From Alistipes sp. (lineage in GTDB: Bacteria > Bacteroidota > Bacteroidia > Bacteroidales > Rikenellaceae), in assembly GCA_021202985.1 (NCBI GenBank), contig JAJQCA010000049.1:24670-88669 (forward strand): a stretch of 64,000 bases of DNA. The letters run 5' to 3'. The notes under the pieces were generated by a model. That model saw nothing but the letters and a program-made list of their open reading frames with translations, had not been told where the DNA came from and ran no database searches. This document shows, piece by piece, positions 8,236 through 17,091 of the stretch. Positions within the stretch are counted from its first letter, which is position 1; the number at the start of each line of letters is the position of its first letter. The position numbers and the translations under genes were made by a program.

Positions 8236-9051
8236 TTATTCATCGTCCGGTACTTTGCCGTAATCCAAAAGCAGTGTGTAGGTGGCGGTTACTTCGTTTA
8301 TCTCCGTCCCCGGGTACATACCGCGGTAGCGCGAGGTAAGCTCCTCGTCGAACCGGACGAAGTGGATCGTTATCTCGTTACGGGTCCCGGCGTGGCCCGA
8401 ATCCAAACCGAAAAAATCGAGGTACACTCCGCTTCCGGTGCCGCCCTCGTCGAGCTGCAGCCTGCGGGTCCCTCCCTCGCCGTAATCTATAAAAAGGTAA
8501 ATTCCGTTCCCGCCGGTATCATGGTGTATTTTCCTTTGTCCGGTAACCTCGTTATTTAGCACCGAATACATTACGCTGCCTGTTCCGGATGTAAGAACAT
8601 AATGGTGCGGCCCGGGAAAGGGCACTTCCTCTTCAATCTTGCCGGCAATCTCACGGGCCAATCCGGTATCCGGGGTAGCGACCGTGTAGGCAATATCGTA
8701 CATCGACAACACAAGCCCCGCCTCACGAACCACAACCCGGATGTCCCGGGTGCGGCCCGACGCTTTGTCGGTGACCGTTACGGCCGCCGTGCCCCGGCTA
8801 CGGGCCGAGAGGCTTACCACGAACGGGTGGGATGTGCGTATGGATAGGATGGCCGAGTTTATTATTTCCGCCCCGACTACATCTTCATCCGAAACCGAGA
8901 CGATGTAGTTCCCGCTTCCCGAAATACCAATGTAGGCAACTTCCGATACGTAAAGGTCGGCACCGGTGGCTTCGAGACCGAAGTCGTCCTTACCGTCGCT
9001 GCATGCCAACACAAGCAGTACCCATAGGGCAATCATTCCGGATTTTTTCAT
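8236..9051 (-). CDS. Lipoprotein with Big_2-like domain, paralogue of the next gene (271 aa)
   Basis: Starts MKKSGMIALWVLLVLAC with lipobox VLAC and CSDGKDD after it. The segment at about 40-110 again looks like a Big_2 Ig-like fold (SGSGNYIVSVSDEDVVGAEI, then GTAAVTVTDKASGRTRDI). The remainder, containing repeated short strands and an RLQLDEGG stretch, is unassigned. An upstream in-frame extension to 9183 runs through a terminator hairpin and lacks a signal peptide, so 9051 was chosen; a TATATTTG -7 box lies just upstream. First gene of a two-gene operon with its paralogue. No enzyme motifs were seen; a surface binding role is only a guess. Confidence 0.75.
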   Translation of the reverse strand: MKKSGMIALWVLLVLACSDGKDDFGLEATGADLYVSEVAYIGISGSGNYIVSVSDEDVVGAEIINSAILSIRTSHPFVVSLSARSRGTAAVTVTDKASGRTRDIRVVVREAGLVLSMYDIAYTVATPDTGLAREIAGKIEEEVPFPGPHHYVLTSGTGSVMYSVLNNEVTGQRKIHHDTGGNGIYLFIDYGEGGTRRLQLDEGGTGSGVYLDFFGLDSGHAGTRNEITIHFVRFDEELTSRYRGMYPGTEINEVTATYTLLLDYGKVPDDE

Positions 9052-9081
9052 AATTAGAACCAGATGGTTTGTCGAACGGTC

Positions 9082-9089
9082 CAAATATA
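9082..9089 (-). promoter_or_regulatory. -7 box for the paired lipoproteins (TATATTTG)
   Basis: Exact TAnnTTTG match on the minus strand, 30 nt upstream of the start at 9051. No spaced TTG partner. Confidence 0.5.
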
Positions 9090-9165
9090 CGAATAAAAGG
9101 CCGCCGTTATCCCTGCCCGGCGGTTTATTCACGGAAACCGGCGGAATGCCCCGGGCCGGGGGGCA

Positions 9166-9199
9166 ACAAGGGACAGCGACCACCGTCGCTGTCCCTTGT
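9166..9199. terminator. Hairpin downstream of the glycogen gene, 15-bp stem
   Basis: Bases 9166-9180 pair perfectly with 9185-9199 around a CACC loop, about 60 nt after the stop of the minus-strand glycogen synthase-phosphorylase gene. No strong U run follows in the minus direction, so it could act as a terminator or 3' end stabiliser. Confidence 0.65.
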
Positions 9200-9260
9200 C
9201 GGGATAAAACTTATGCGATTTCCGCTACCCGACTTTATACGTAAGTAGCGGTCCGTAACG

Positions 9261-12200
9261 CTACGCCCACTTCACGAGCGCGAAGTCCATGCGGTGCGGC
9301 AGTTTCTCGTTCCGGGGGTAGACGCGTACCGCGAGGTCGAACGTACCGGTTCCCGAAGGCATCATTTCGAGGTTATAGGTAGCGTTGCTACCCTTCTGGC
9401 CTACGAATTTTAGCGGATGGCGTTCGCTCACCTGCACGTCCGATGCGTCGTTTATCTGCTTGGCCATTACCAGTTCCACACCGATATCTTCCGGCCTAAG
9501 CCCGTCGATATCCACCACGACTTCCACCGTGTACGGCGAGTCGAGCATCACGGCCGCCTTGCCCATATCCGACTGGTTGACGCTCACCACGCGCACCTTG
9601 TCCCAAGCGTTGCTGACTTTACGCTTCCAGGCGGCGATTTCGCGGGCGAGCGTATAATCGTTCGCCGTCACCAGGCGGTTGCGTTCGTAGAGCTTGCCGT
9701 AGAACCTCTCTTCGTAATCGCGCAGCATCCGGTTTGTGGTGAAGTTCGAAGCGATGTCCGAAATACAGTTCTTCATGCTCTGTATCCACTGGTGGGGAAC
9801 GTTGCCGAACGTGCGGTTGTAGTACATCGGCACTATCTGCTCCTCTATGGTGGTATAGATCATTTCGGCGTCCAGTTGGTTCTGGAAATTCTGGTCGGTA
9901 TAGGTCCTTTCCATCGGGAGCATCCATCCGGCGCCCTCCTTGCAACCTTCCACCCACCAACCGTCGAGCACGCTGAACTGCATAACGCCGTTCATTACGG
10001 CCTTCTCGCCGCTCGTACCCGAGGCTTCGAGCGGACGGGTGGGGGTGTTCAGCCATACGTCCACGCCCTGCACCATCTTACGGGCGATATCCATATCGTA
10101 GTTCTGGAGGAATATCACCTTACCGGCGAACTGCGGCATGGCCGATACCTCCACTATGCGTTTTATAAGGTCCTGACCCGGCTTGTCGTTCGGGTGCGCC
10201 TTGCCGGCGAATACGAACTGCACGGGGCGTTCGGGGTTGTTCACAATCTGCTCCAGCCTCTGGAGGTTGGTGAACAGCAGGTGGGCCCGTTTGTAAGTGG
10301 CGAAACGGCGGGCGAAACCGATGGTCAGCACGTCCGGGCGGAGAGAGTCGATTATCCTCACAATCTGCCCCGGCGATGCGAACAGCATCTGCTGCGGGTC
10401 GGTAAGGCGCCTGCGGATATGGCGGATAAGTTTCTCCTTAAGGTACATGCGCTCTTTCCACAGCTCGTCGTCGGCAATCTCGTGCACCTTCTGCCAGGCC
10501 GGTATATCGTAGTCCTTCTGGGTGAACCCTTCGGGGAAGTAGCGCAGGTAGAGTTTGCGCAGGTTGGGCGCGGTCCATGTCGGGAAGTGGACCCCGTTGG
10601 TAACGTACCCGATATGAAGTTCGTCTTTGAAGTAACCCGGCCACATGCCGCCGAGGATATCCTTACTCACCTCGCCGTGGAGCCAGCTCACCCCGTTCAC
10701 CTCCTGGGAAAGGTTCGACGCGAGGTAACTCATAGAAAACTTCTCGTTCGGGTCGTTCGGGTTGACGCGGCCAAGGTTGATGAACTGGTCCCAGGTGATG
10801 TCGAGCCGGTCGGGATAGTGCGACATGTACTGCCTTATCATCGACTCGGGGAAGGCGTCGTGCCCCGCCGGTACCGGCGTGTGTGTGGTGAAGAGCGACG
10901 AGCTGCGCACAACTTCGAGCGCCTCACTGAACGAGAGTTTGGTTTTATTCACAAGGTTGCGGATACGCTCTATGCCTATCAGTGCGGCGTGCCCTTCGTT
11001 GCAGTGGTACACATCCTGTTTTATGCCCATGGTGTTCAGGGCGCGTATACCGCCGATACCGAGCAGGAGTTCCTGTTTGAGGCGGTTCTCCCAGTCGCCG
11101 CCGTAAAGGTGGTGGGTTATCGTGCGGTCCTCGTCGAGGTTGAGGTCGTGGTCGGTGTCGAGCAGGTAGAGGTCCGTGCGGCCGACCTCGCATTTCCAGA
11201 TACGGGCTGTTACCGTACGGCCCGGGAACACGAGGAATACCGTACTCCAGTTACCCTCCTCGTCCCTTACCGGGGTGATAGGCAGCTTGGCGAAGTTCTG
11301 CGGTTCGTAACCCGCTTCCTGCTCGCCCTGCGCCGACAGCTTCTGAGTGAAATAGCCGTAGCGGTACAGCAGGCCCACGGCCACCATCGGTACGTTCTTG
11401 TCGCTGGCTTCCTTCAGGTAGTCGCCGGCAAGTATCCCGAGGCCGCCCGAGTAGATTTTCAGCGAACTGTGCAGGCCGTACTCCATGCTGAAGTAAGCTA
11501 TCTTAGGAGCTTTGGCAGTTTTTTTCTCGGCCATGTAGGCGTTGAAAATTTCGTACGCGGCGTCCATCTTGGCGAGGAACTCCTTGTCCGCTTCCAGTTC
11601 CTTCACACGGCCGAGGCTCAGCCTGTCGAGCAGCACGATCGGGTTGCGTTCGCTCTCGGCCCACAATTGAGGGTCGGCATATTCGAACAGTTCGTGCGCG
11701 CCCGAGGTCCACGACCACCAGAGGTTGCGCGAGAGCACTTCCAGCGGGTGAAGCCTGTCGGGAAGCGACTTTTCTATCATGATGCGGGTCCATGTAGGGG
11801 TGTTGCTAACCAACTGCTGGCGCACGAAATTTATCTGCTCGTAGTGGGCGCCGCCGCCTTCGTACTTAACCTTATTGGTCCGCGAAACCGAATTGTCTAT
11901 CGCCTTGCTGTAAGCCTGCCAGTAGAACTCCACGAGGTTTTTCCACAGGGCGGTCTTCGATATTTCGAGCGCCGAGGCGCGGGCCTTGGCGTATGCCTTG
12001 GCGTCCATCGCAGCGTAACGCTTTATCTCTTCGGCGATACGGTCGATAACGTACCCGTCGTTATCGTCGGTCCTCTCGATTACGTCGATACCCTCGTGGC
12101 CGGCGTTATGGCGGTCGACCCACAGGCCGAAGCCGGCAAGGCTCGTGGTCACGGTCGGCACGGAGAACGCCACGCTCTCGAGCGGTGTGTAACCCCACGG

Positions 12201-13523
12201 CTCGTAGTATGAAGCGAATACGGTAACGTCCATACCCGCCAGCAGGTCGTAGTACGGCAGGTTGAAAATCCCGTCGTCGCCGTTGAGGTAGGAGGGCACG
12301 AATATCACCTGCACCTTGGAGTCCGAATGTGTGAGTATACTCCCTTTCATAGCCTCCACGATGGGGTCCCAGCCTGCAAGGTAGTGCGTGGTGTGCCGGT
12401 AAAGCGTGGTGTCGATGGGGCTCCCGTCCCGGAGGTGGGCCTGAAGGTCGCGGCGCGGGCCGTTGTTGCCGGCAGGCACGGTGATGTAGGCGAGCACCGG
12501 ACGGTCGCCTGCGTCGGAGGCCACTTTTTTCAGCGACTCGAGCAGTACGTCTATGCCTTTGTTTTTGAATTCGTAACGCCCGCTGGTACCGACTATCAGC
12601 GGGTCCTTGTCGTATTTGATGCCCAGGCACGCTTCGGCCACCCGTATCATAAGGCCGCGTGATTCCTTACGCTTGGCTTCGAGTTCCGCGCCTTTCCATA
12701 CGATGTCGTCCTCGAAACCGTTCGGGGTGACGATGTCGACCTCCTTGCTGAGCAGGTACTTGCATTCTCGGGCCGTAATGTCGCTCACCGCGGCGAAGCA
12801 GTCGAATTCGGCGGCCGCCGTTTTTTCGAGCGAATGTTTGGCTACTATGTTGTATTTGCGGGCCGAGTCGTCCGGGATGAAACGGGGCAAATTGCTGTAA
12901 AGCGGCTGCCCGTTACCTGCCAGGGTGCGGCCGAGTATTGTGGCGTGGGTGGTGAAAACCGTCGCTGTGTAGGGAGAGTATTTCTGGAGGTATAGGCCTC
13001 CGCTCCCGGTCATCCATTCGTGGAAGTGGGCGACAACACGATCGGTGGACGAGCAGAAGGTCTCGATATAACTCTCTATAACCTTTCCGGCCGCGTAACC
13101 GAAAAGTACCGGCTCTATGTAATCCCATTGGCCGCTGATAGAGTCCACCCGGTAGGTTTCCCACATGAATTTCAGCACGTCGTCTTTTGTGGCGAAGAAG
13201 GACGAGAAGTCCACCAGTACAGCAATCGGGCTGCCTTTTATTTTCCAACGGCCCACTCTGATGCGGATACCCTCGTTATACACGTGCTGGCGCCATGCCT
13301 TCAGCAGCTCGGTATCCTCTTCGAACTCGGGGTTGGCCTCTTCCCGGCTTACGTCCGGGCCGATAAGTATATAGCGTTCCGGGCCGACCGCTTCCAATAC
13401 CGACAGGGCCTTGGTGGCTATTACGGTATGGATGCCGCCGACTTTATTGCATATTTCCCAGCTTACTTCGAACAGGTAGTCGGGTTTCGGAAGGTCTACG
13501 GGATTATTCTGCTTCTTCTCCAT
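9261..13523 (-). CDS. Fused glycogen synthase (GT3) and alpha-glucan phosphorylase (GT35)
   Basis: A 1420-residue cytosolic protein joining two enzymes with opposite roles. Residues about 1-560 are a GT3, eukaryote-like glycogen synthase: FEVSWEICNKVGGIHTVI near the N-terminus, HFHEWMTGSGGLYLQ, and the nucleotide-sugar region FASYYEPWGYTPLESVAFS with the paired Glu residues. From about residue 580 begins a DUF3417-type N-terminal domain (HPLEVLSRNLWWSWTSGAHE), followed by the phosphorylase core with SMEYGLHSS, HCNEGHAAL, TNGVHFPTWTAP, and the pyridoxal phosphate site EASGTSGEKAVMNG with Lys1174. In many Bacteroidetes these are adjacent separate genes; here there is one uninterrupted frame with no internal stop. 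A single-gene unit with its own -7 box and a downstream hairpin. It would make and degrade storage glucan; whether both halves are active cannot be read from sequence. Confidence 0.9.
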   Translation of the reverse strand: MEKKQNNPVDLPKPDYLFEVSWEICNKVGGIHTVIATKALSVLEAVGPERYILIGPDVSREEANPEFEEDTELLKAWRQHVYNEGIRIRVGRWKIKGSPIAVLVDFSSFFATKDDVLKFMWETYRVDSISGQWDYIEPVLFGYAAGKVIESYIETFCSSTDRVVAHFHEWMTGSGGLYLQKYSPYTATVFTTHATILGRTLAGNGQPLYSNLPRFIPDDSARKYNIVAKHSLEKTAAAEFDCFAAVSDITARECKYLLSKEVDIVTPNGFEDDIVWKGAELEAKRKESRGLMIRVAEACLGIKYDKDPLIVGTSGRYEFKNKGIDVLLESLKKVASDAGDRPVLAYITVPAGNNGPRRDLQAHLRDGSPIDTTLYRHTTHYLAGWDPIVEAMKGSILTHSDSKVQVIFVPSYLNGDDGIFNLPYYDLLAGMDVTVFASYYEPWGYTPLESVAFSVPTVTTSLAGFGLWVDRHNAGHEGIDVIERTDDNDGYVIDRIAEEIKRYAAMDAKAYAKARASALEISKTALWKNLVEFYWQAYSKAIDNSVSRTNKVKYEGGGAHYEQINFVRQQLVSNTPTWTRIMIEKSLPDRLHPLEVLSRNLWWSWTSGAHELFEYADPQLWAESERNPIVLLDRLSLGRVKELEADKEFLAKMDAAYEIFNAYMAEKKTAKAPKIAYFSMEYGLHSSLKIYSGGLGILAGDYLKEASDKNVPMVAVGLLYRYGYFTQKLSAQGEQEAGYEPQNFAKLPITPVRDEEGNWSTVFLVFPGRTVTARIWKCEVGRTDLYLLDTDHDLNLDEDRTITHHLYGGDWENRLKQELLLGIGGIRALNTMGIKQDVYHCNEGHAALIGIERIRNLVNKTKLSFSEALEVVRSSSLFTTHTPVPAGHDAFPESMIRQYMSHYPDRLDITWDQFINLGRVNPNDPNEKFSMSYLASNLSQEVNGVSWLHGEVSKDILGGMWPGYFKDELHIGYVTNGVHFPTWTAPNLRKLYLRYFPEGFTQKDYDIPAWQKVHEIADDELWKERMYLKEKLIRHIRRRLTDPQQMLFASPGQIVRIIDSLRPDVLTIGFARRFATYKRAHLLFTNLQRLEQIVNNPERPVQFVFAGKAHPNDKPGQDLIKRIVEVSAMPQFAGKVIFLQNYDMDIARKMVQGVDVWLNTPTRPLEASGTSGEKAVMNGVMQFSVLDGWWVEGCKEGAGWMLPMERTYTDQNFQNQLDAEMIYTTIEEQIVPMYYNRTFGNVPHQWIQSMKNCISDIASNFTTNRMLRDYEERFYGKLYERNRLVTANDYTLAREIAAWKRKVSNAWDKVRVVSVNQSDMGKAAVMLDSPYTVEVVVDIDGLRPEDIGVELVMAKQINDASDVQVSERHPLKFVGQKGSNATYNLEMMPSGTGTFDLAVRVYPRNEKLPHRMDFALVKWA

Positions 13524-13917
13524 TTTATTTTAATTGCGCCTGCCTGACTCCGGCACGGGGTTATAAAGCAGGCTTGTGATAATTCTATTTTAACCGCCGG
13601 ACCCGCAAAGATAATATTTTTCCGCGGTTAATTTTTCTACAAGTTCGGATTTAGAATAAACACACTGTGAACATTACATTGAAGCCGTAAAGCCGGCCGG
13701 AATGTGCCGGAATTCAAATCCCGGCAGGCCACACCGACGCCGTGCAGCCTGTAACGGTCCCGCCGTGGTGCCCGGGGTGCATAAATCGAAATACCGGGCA
13801 CGTAGCGTTCCGCATCCTGTGGCGCAACCCGCGGGCGCTTTCGTTTGCCGGGCCGCCTGCCGGCCGGACGGAAAAATATTATTACTTTCACACCGTAAAA
13901 CATTTATCCCGTCAGCC
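13524..13917. other. 394-bp intergenic region with GC-rich inverted repeats
   Basis: Divergent spacer between the glycogen gene and the HEFGH peptidase. The left third is AT-rich and holds the TATCTTTG box. From about 13680 to 13870 it becomes unusually GC-rich, with nested pairs: GCCGG/CCGGC with a 10-nt loop around 13708-13727, and GTGCCCGG (13768-13775) pairing with CCGGGCAC (13794-13801). It resembles neither a clear tRNA nor a cobalamin riboswitch. It may be a structured 5' leader of the peptidase mRNA. Confidence 0.4.
13606..13613 (-). promoter_or_regulatory. -7 box for the glycogen fusion gene (TATCTTTG)
   Basis: Exact TAnnTTTG match on the minus strand, 83 nt upstream of the start. 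The nearest upstream TTG is 26 nt away, longer than usual. Confidence 0.5.
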
Positions 13918-15909
13918 ATGAAAAGATTAATTGCTTTTTCCATCCTCTTTTTTATAACCCTTACGGCCCAGGCCGTATCGCCCGAAACGGTCGAAATGCT
14001 GATTGCCGGTTTCGACGAGCCGGCCCTCCGGGACGACTTCGCACGGGGCGTTCGACAGATCGCGGGGCAGTGGCGCGAGAGCGACGGCAGCGACGAAGAG
14101 TTCTGTAATTTCTGCAAAATCCATTTCATCGCAGACGGGGAAGAGAAGCGGCAGGTCTTCGAAAGGATAAGTTCGTACCTCGAGGCCGTTTACGGCTATA
14201 CGACCGATATGGCTGTCAGCCTCCAGTGGTTCACAACCATCGACGACGGGCCGGAATTCGAGATAGACCGCAAGTTCACGGCGTACGACCCGGGCAGGCA
14301 TTTCAAGGACGATATGTTCCGCAATAAGACGGCGTTCCATATCGGTCTCAATTTCCCGGAAATCCCGCTCGAAGAAAAGAACGCCCTCGGCGACGACCGC
14401 CTCGCATGGGCTTACGCGCGGCTGGGCGACGTGTTCGCGCACCGAGACCCCGAAGGGGTGGGCGAAACCGCTTCAGACGCCTACGCCCGCGGTGAAATCT
14501 ACATATCGAATTACAATATCTACATGGGCGCCCTCGTGGACGAGAAGGGCCGTAAGCTGTTCCCCGACGATATGGTGCTCCTCTCGCACTGGAACCTGCG
14601 CGACGAGATAAAATCGAACTACGGCCGCCCGGACGGGGTCGAAAAACAGCGGATGGTGCACCAGGTGATGAATCGCATCGTTTCGCAGGAGATACCGAGA
14701 CAGGTTATAAATTCGGACACCTTTGAGTGGAATCCCTACAGTAACGAAACTTTCCTGGGTGGAGAACCCGTCTCCCTGGAGCCGGAAGGAACGGAACGAT
14801 ACCGCCGTGTGCTGGATAATTTCCATGAACTGCGCCGCTACGACAAACCGGGTGAGTACGCCATAGACCGCCACTTCAACCGGGAAATGGAGATAAGTGA
14901 GGCGGAGGTGGTGTCGCTGCTTACCGGCTACCTCGCTACCCCGGAGTTGAGGGAGGTGGGTGAAATAATAGCCCGCCGTACCGGCCGTCCTCTGGAGGCG
15001 TTCGATATCTGGTACGACGGCTTCAAAGCCCGGAGTTCGCTCGACGAGGATATGCTGAGCGATATTACCCGCTCGCGTTATCCCGACGCCCAGGCCTTCG
15101 AAGACGACCTGCCGAATATACTCACCACGCTCGGGTTCAGCCCCGAAAGGGCGGAATACCTCGCCGCACGCATCGCCGTGGACGACGCCCGCGGCTCCGG
15201 GCACGCCCTCGGTGCAGCCCGCAAGGGAAGCCTGTCGAGGCTCCGCACCCGCATACCCGACTCAGGGCTGGACTACAAAGGTTACAACATCGCAATCCAT
15301 GAATTCGGGCACAACGTGGAGCAGACTATTTCGCTCTACGACGTCGACTATTATATGCTGAGCGGTGTGCCGAACACGGCCTTTACCGAAGCCCTTGCGT
15401 TCGTGTTCCAGAAGCGCGACCTGGATATTCTCGGTATGGGCGGCGGTGGTGACGGAGAGGCCCGTGCGACGGACGTTCTCGATAAGGCCTGGAGCCTGTA
15501 CGAAATCTGCGGCGTGTCGCTGGTCGATATCCGCATGTGGCAATGGCTCTACGCAAATCCCGGGGCGACGGACGAGGAGTTGAAAAAGGAGGTCATAAAT
15601 ATAGCCAAAGAGGTCTGGAACGACTATTACGCTCCGGTTTTCGGCACCCGCGACCAAACTATACTTGCCGTCTATTCCCACATGATAAATTATCCGCTCT
15701 ACCTCTCGGCCTACGCCTTCGGGCAGCTGATAGAGTTTCAGCTCGAAAATCATCTGGAAGGGAAGGATTTCGCAACCGAAGTGGAGCGTATATTCCGGCA
15801 GGGTCGCCTTACGCCCGGCGCATGGATGCTCGGCGCCACGGGAGAACCGCTTTCGGTGGAACCGCTTACCGCAACCCTACGCGAAGTGCTTGCCGCATAC
15901 CGCGATTGA
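13918..15909 (+). CDS. Secreted HEFGH zinc metallopeptidase, M3-like
   Basis: A 663-residue protein with a signal peptide (MKRLIAFSILFFITLTAQA, cut near Ala19) and no lipobox, so periplasmic or secreted. The zinc signature is His461-Glu462-Phe-Gly-His465, with a likely third ligand Glu491 in FTEALAF, 26 residues after the second His. This spacing and the HEFGH form are like M3 oligopeptidases and other gluzincins, but no full M3 pattern was recognised elsewhere, so the family is left open. The N-terminal half is predicted mostly helical and acidic. The frame is open upstream to 13702, but that part crosses the GC-rich leader and precedes the signal peptide. Single gene ending at a strong bidirectional hairpin. 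Confidence 0.7.
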   Translation: MKRLIAFSILFFITLTAQAVSPETVEMLIAGFDEPALRDDFARGVRQIAGQWRESDGSDEEFCNFCKIHFIADGEEKRQVFERISSYLEAVYGYTTDMAVSLQWFTTIDDGPEFEIDRKFTAYDPGRHFKDDMFRNKTAFHIGLNFPEIPLEEKNALGDDRLAWAYARLGDVFAHRDPEGVGETASDAYARGEIYISNYNIYMGALVDEKGRKLFPDDMVLLSHWNLRDEIKSNYGRPDGVEKQRMVHQVMNRIVSQEIPRQVINSDTFEWNPYSNETFLGGEPVSLEPEGTERYRRVLDNFHELRRYDKPGEYAIDRHFNREMEISEAEVVSLLTGYLATPELREVGEIIARRTGRPLEAFDIWYDGFKARSSLDEDMLSDITRSRYPDAQAFEDDLPNILTTLGFSPERAEYLAARIAVDDARGSGHALGAARKGSLSRLRTRIPDSGLDYKGYNIAIHEFGHNVEQTISLYDVDYYMLSGVPNTAFTEALAFVFQKRDLDILGMGGGGDGEARATDVLDKAWSLYEICGVSLVDIRMWQWLYANPGATDEELKKEVINIAKEVWNDYYAPVFGTRDQTILAVYSHMINYPLYLSAYAFGQLIEFQLENHLEGKDFATEVERIFRQGRLTPGAWMLGATGEPLSVEPLTATLREVLAAYRD

Positions 15910-15940
15910 GTCTTCCGGCCCGGGGCCGCGCAAGGCTGAA

Positions 15941-15980
15941 ATAAGAACTCCCCCGCGGCCGGCCGCGGGGGAGTTCTTAT
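15941..15980. terminator. Perfect 40-nt palindrome, bidirectional terminator
   Basis: Twenty bases on each side of 15960/15961 are exact reverse complements, with a very GC-rich centre and AT ends. It lies between the convergent peptidase and asd genes and can end transcription from both. Confidence 0.85.
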
Positions 15981-16026
15981 TATCGGGTCCGGAGTTTCCC
16001 GACGTTGCGAAACACGGCGTCGAGGT

Positions 16027-17037
16027 TTACCCGCAGTGCCCGTTGGCTATCAGGTATTCGGCGATCTGAATGGCGTTGAGTGCCGCTCCTTTCCGAATCT
16101 GGTCGCTGACGCACCAGAATGTAAGGCCGTTCGGGTTGGTGAGGTCCTGCCGGATACGGCCCACGAACACCGGGTCCTGCCCCGCCTGGAATAAAGGCAT
16201 CGGGTACTTTTTAGCTGCGGGGTCGTCCATCAGGACTATGCCCTCCGCGTTGCAGAAGGCGTGGCGGGCCTGCTGCACCGTCACCGGCTGCTCGGTCTCG
16301 ACCCAGATATTTTCCGAGTGGGCGCGCTGGATGGGCACGCGTATGCAGGTCGCGCTGACCTCTATATCCGAGTGCATTATCTTGCGCGTCTCGTGGTACA
16401 TCTTCATCTCCTCCTTCGTATAACCGTTGTCGGTGAAGACGTCCACCTGCGGAATCAGGTTGTTGGCGAGCTGGAAAGCGAATTTTTCGACCTTCGGCTC
16501 GGTGCCTTCGCAGATTGCGCGGTACTGCTCGTCGAGTTCCCGCATGGCCGCCGCGCCGGCTCCGCTGGCCGCCTGGTAGGTCGAGACGTGTACCCTTCTG
16601 ATATGCGATATCTCTTCTATGGCTTTGAGGGCCACCACCATCTGGATGGTGGTGCAGTTGGGGTTGGCGATTACCCGGCGCGGCGGATTTACCGCGTCGC
16701 GCGGATTGACCTCCGGCACCACGAGGGGGACGTCTTCGTCCATCCTGAAGGCGCTGGAGTTATCGATCATAAGCGTGCCGTGGCGGGTTATGGTCTTTTC
16801 GAATTCCTTAGAGGTGGATGCGCCGGCCGAGACGAAAGCTATATCTATACCCTTGAAATCGTCGTTGTGCTCCAGTTCCCATACCGTTAAAGACTTTCCA
16901 CGGAAAGCGTACCGGGTACCCGCGCTGCGGGCCGAACCGAACAGCACCAGTTCATCGAGCGGGAACGCCCGCTCGTCGAGCAGCTTGAGCAATTCCTGCC
17001 CCACGGCACCGCTGGTGCCGACTATCGCGACTTTCAT
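16027..17037 (-). CDS. asd: Aspartate-semialdehyde dehydrogenase
   Basis: Cytosolic NADPH-dependent enzyme reducing aspartyl phosphate to aspartate semialdehyde, the branch point to lysine/diaminopimelate, threonine and methionine. The 336-residue protein has the Rossmann loop GTSGAVGQE at the N-terminus, LFGSARSAG for NADP, the acyl-enzyme Cys128 in [18 protein letters not shown] for substrate binding, and the late His in [10 protein letters not shown]. Length is standard. It is a single gene with a TACCTTTG -7 box, downstream of and on the same strand as the DUF4837 gene by 54 nt; the spacer holds that box, so it is probably transcribed separately. Confidence 0.95.
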   Translation of the reverse strand: MKVAIVGTSGAVGQELLKLLDERAFPLDELVLFGSARSAGTRYAFRGKSLTVWELEHNDDFKGIDIAFVSAGASTSKEFEKTITRHGTLMIDNSSAFRMDEDVPLVVPEVNPRDAVNPPRRVIANPNCTTIQMVVALKAIEEISHIRRVHVSTYQAASGAGAAAMRELDEQYRAICEGTEPKVEKFAFQLANNLIPQVDVFTDNGYTKEEMKMYHETRKIMHSDIEVSATCIRVPIQRAHSENIWVETEQPVTVQQARHAFCNAEGIVLMDDPAAKKYPMPLFQAGQDPVFVGRIRQDLTNPNGLTFWCVSDQIRKGAALNAIQIAEYLIANGHCG

Positions 17038-17072
17038 CTTGTTTTTTTTAGAGTTTGTTGAACCTTGAGGCG

Positions 17073-17080
17073 CAAAGGTA
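17073..17080 (-). promoter_or_regulatory. -7 box for asd (TACCTTTG)
   Basis: Exact TAnnTTTG match on the minus strand, 35 nt upstream of asd and within the short spacer after the DUF4837 gene. Confidence 0.5.
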
Positions 17081-17091
17081 ATAAAAACGGC

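Noticed and set aside
9417..12212. A 931-codon open frame on the plus strand across the glycogen gene
   Set aside because: It is antisense to the 1420-residue fusion protein, His/Val/Arg-rich without any recognisable domain; a shadow frame caused by high GC.
13700..13740. tRNA-like TTCAAAT loop in the peptidase leader
   Set aside because: The flanking bases do not pair as a T-arm and no other tRNA arms are present.
13680..13870. Cobalamin riboswitch in the same GC-rich leader
   Set aside because: Only short fragments resemble the consensus; the B12 box is missing and the downstream gene is not cobalamin related.
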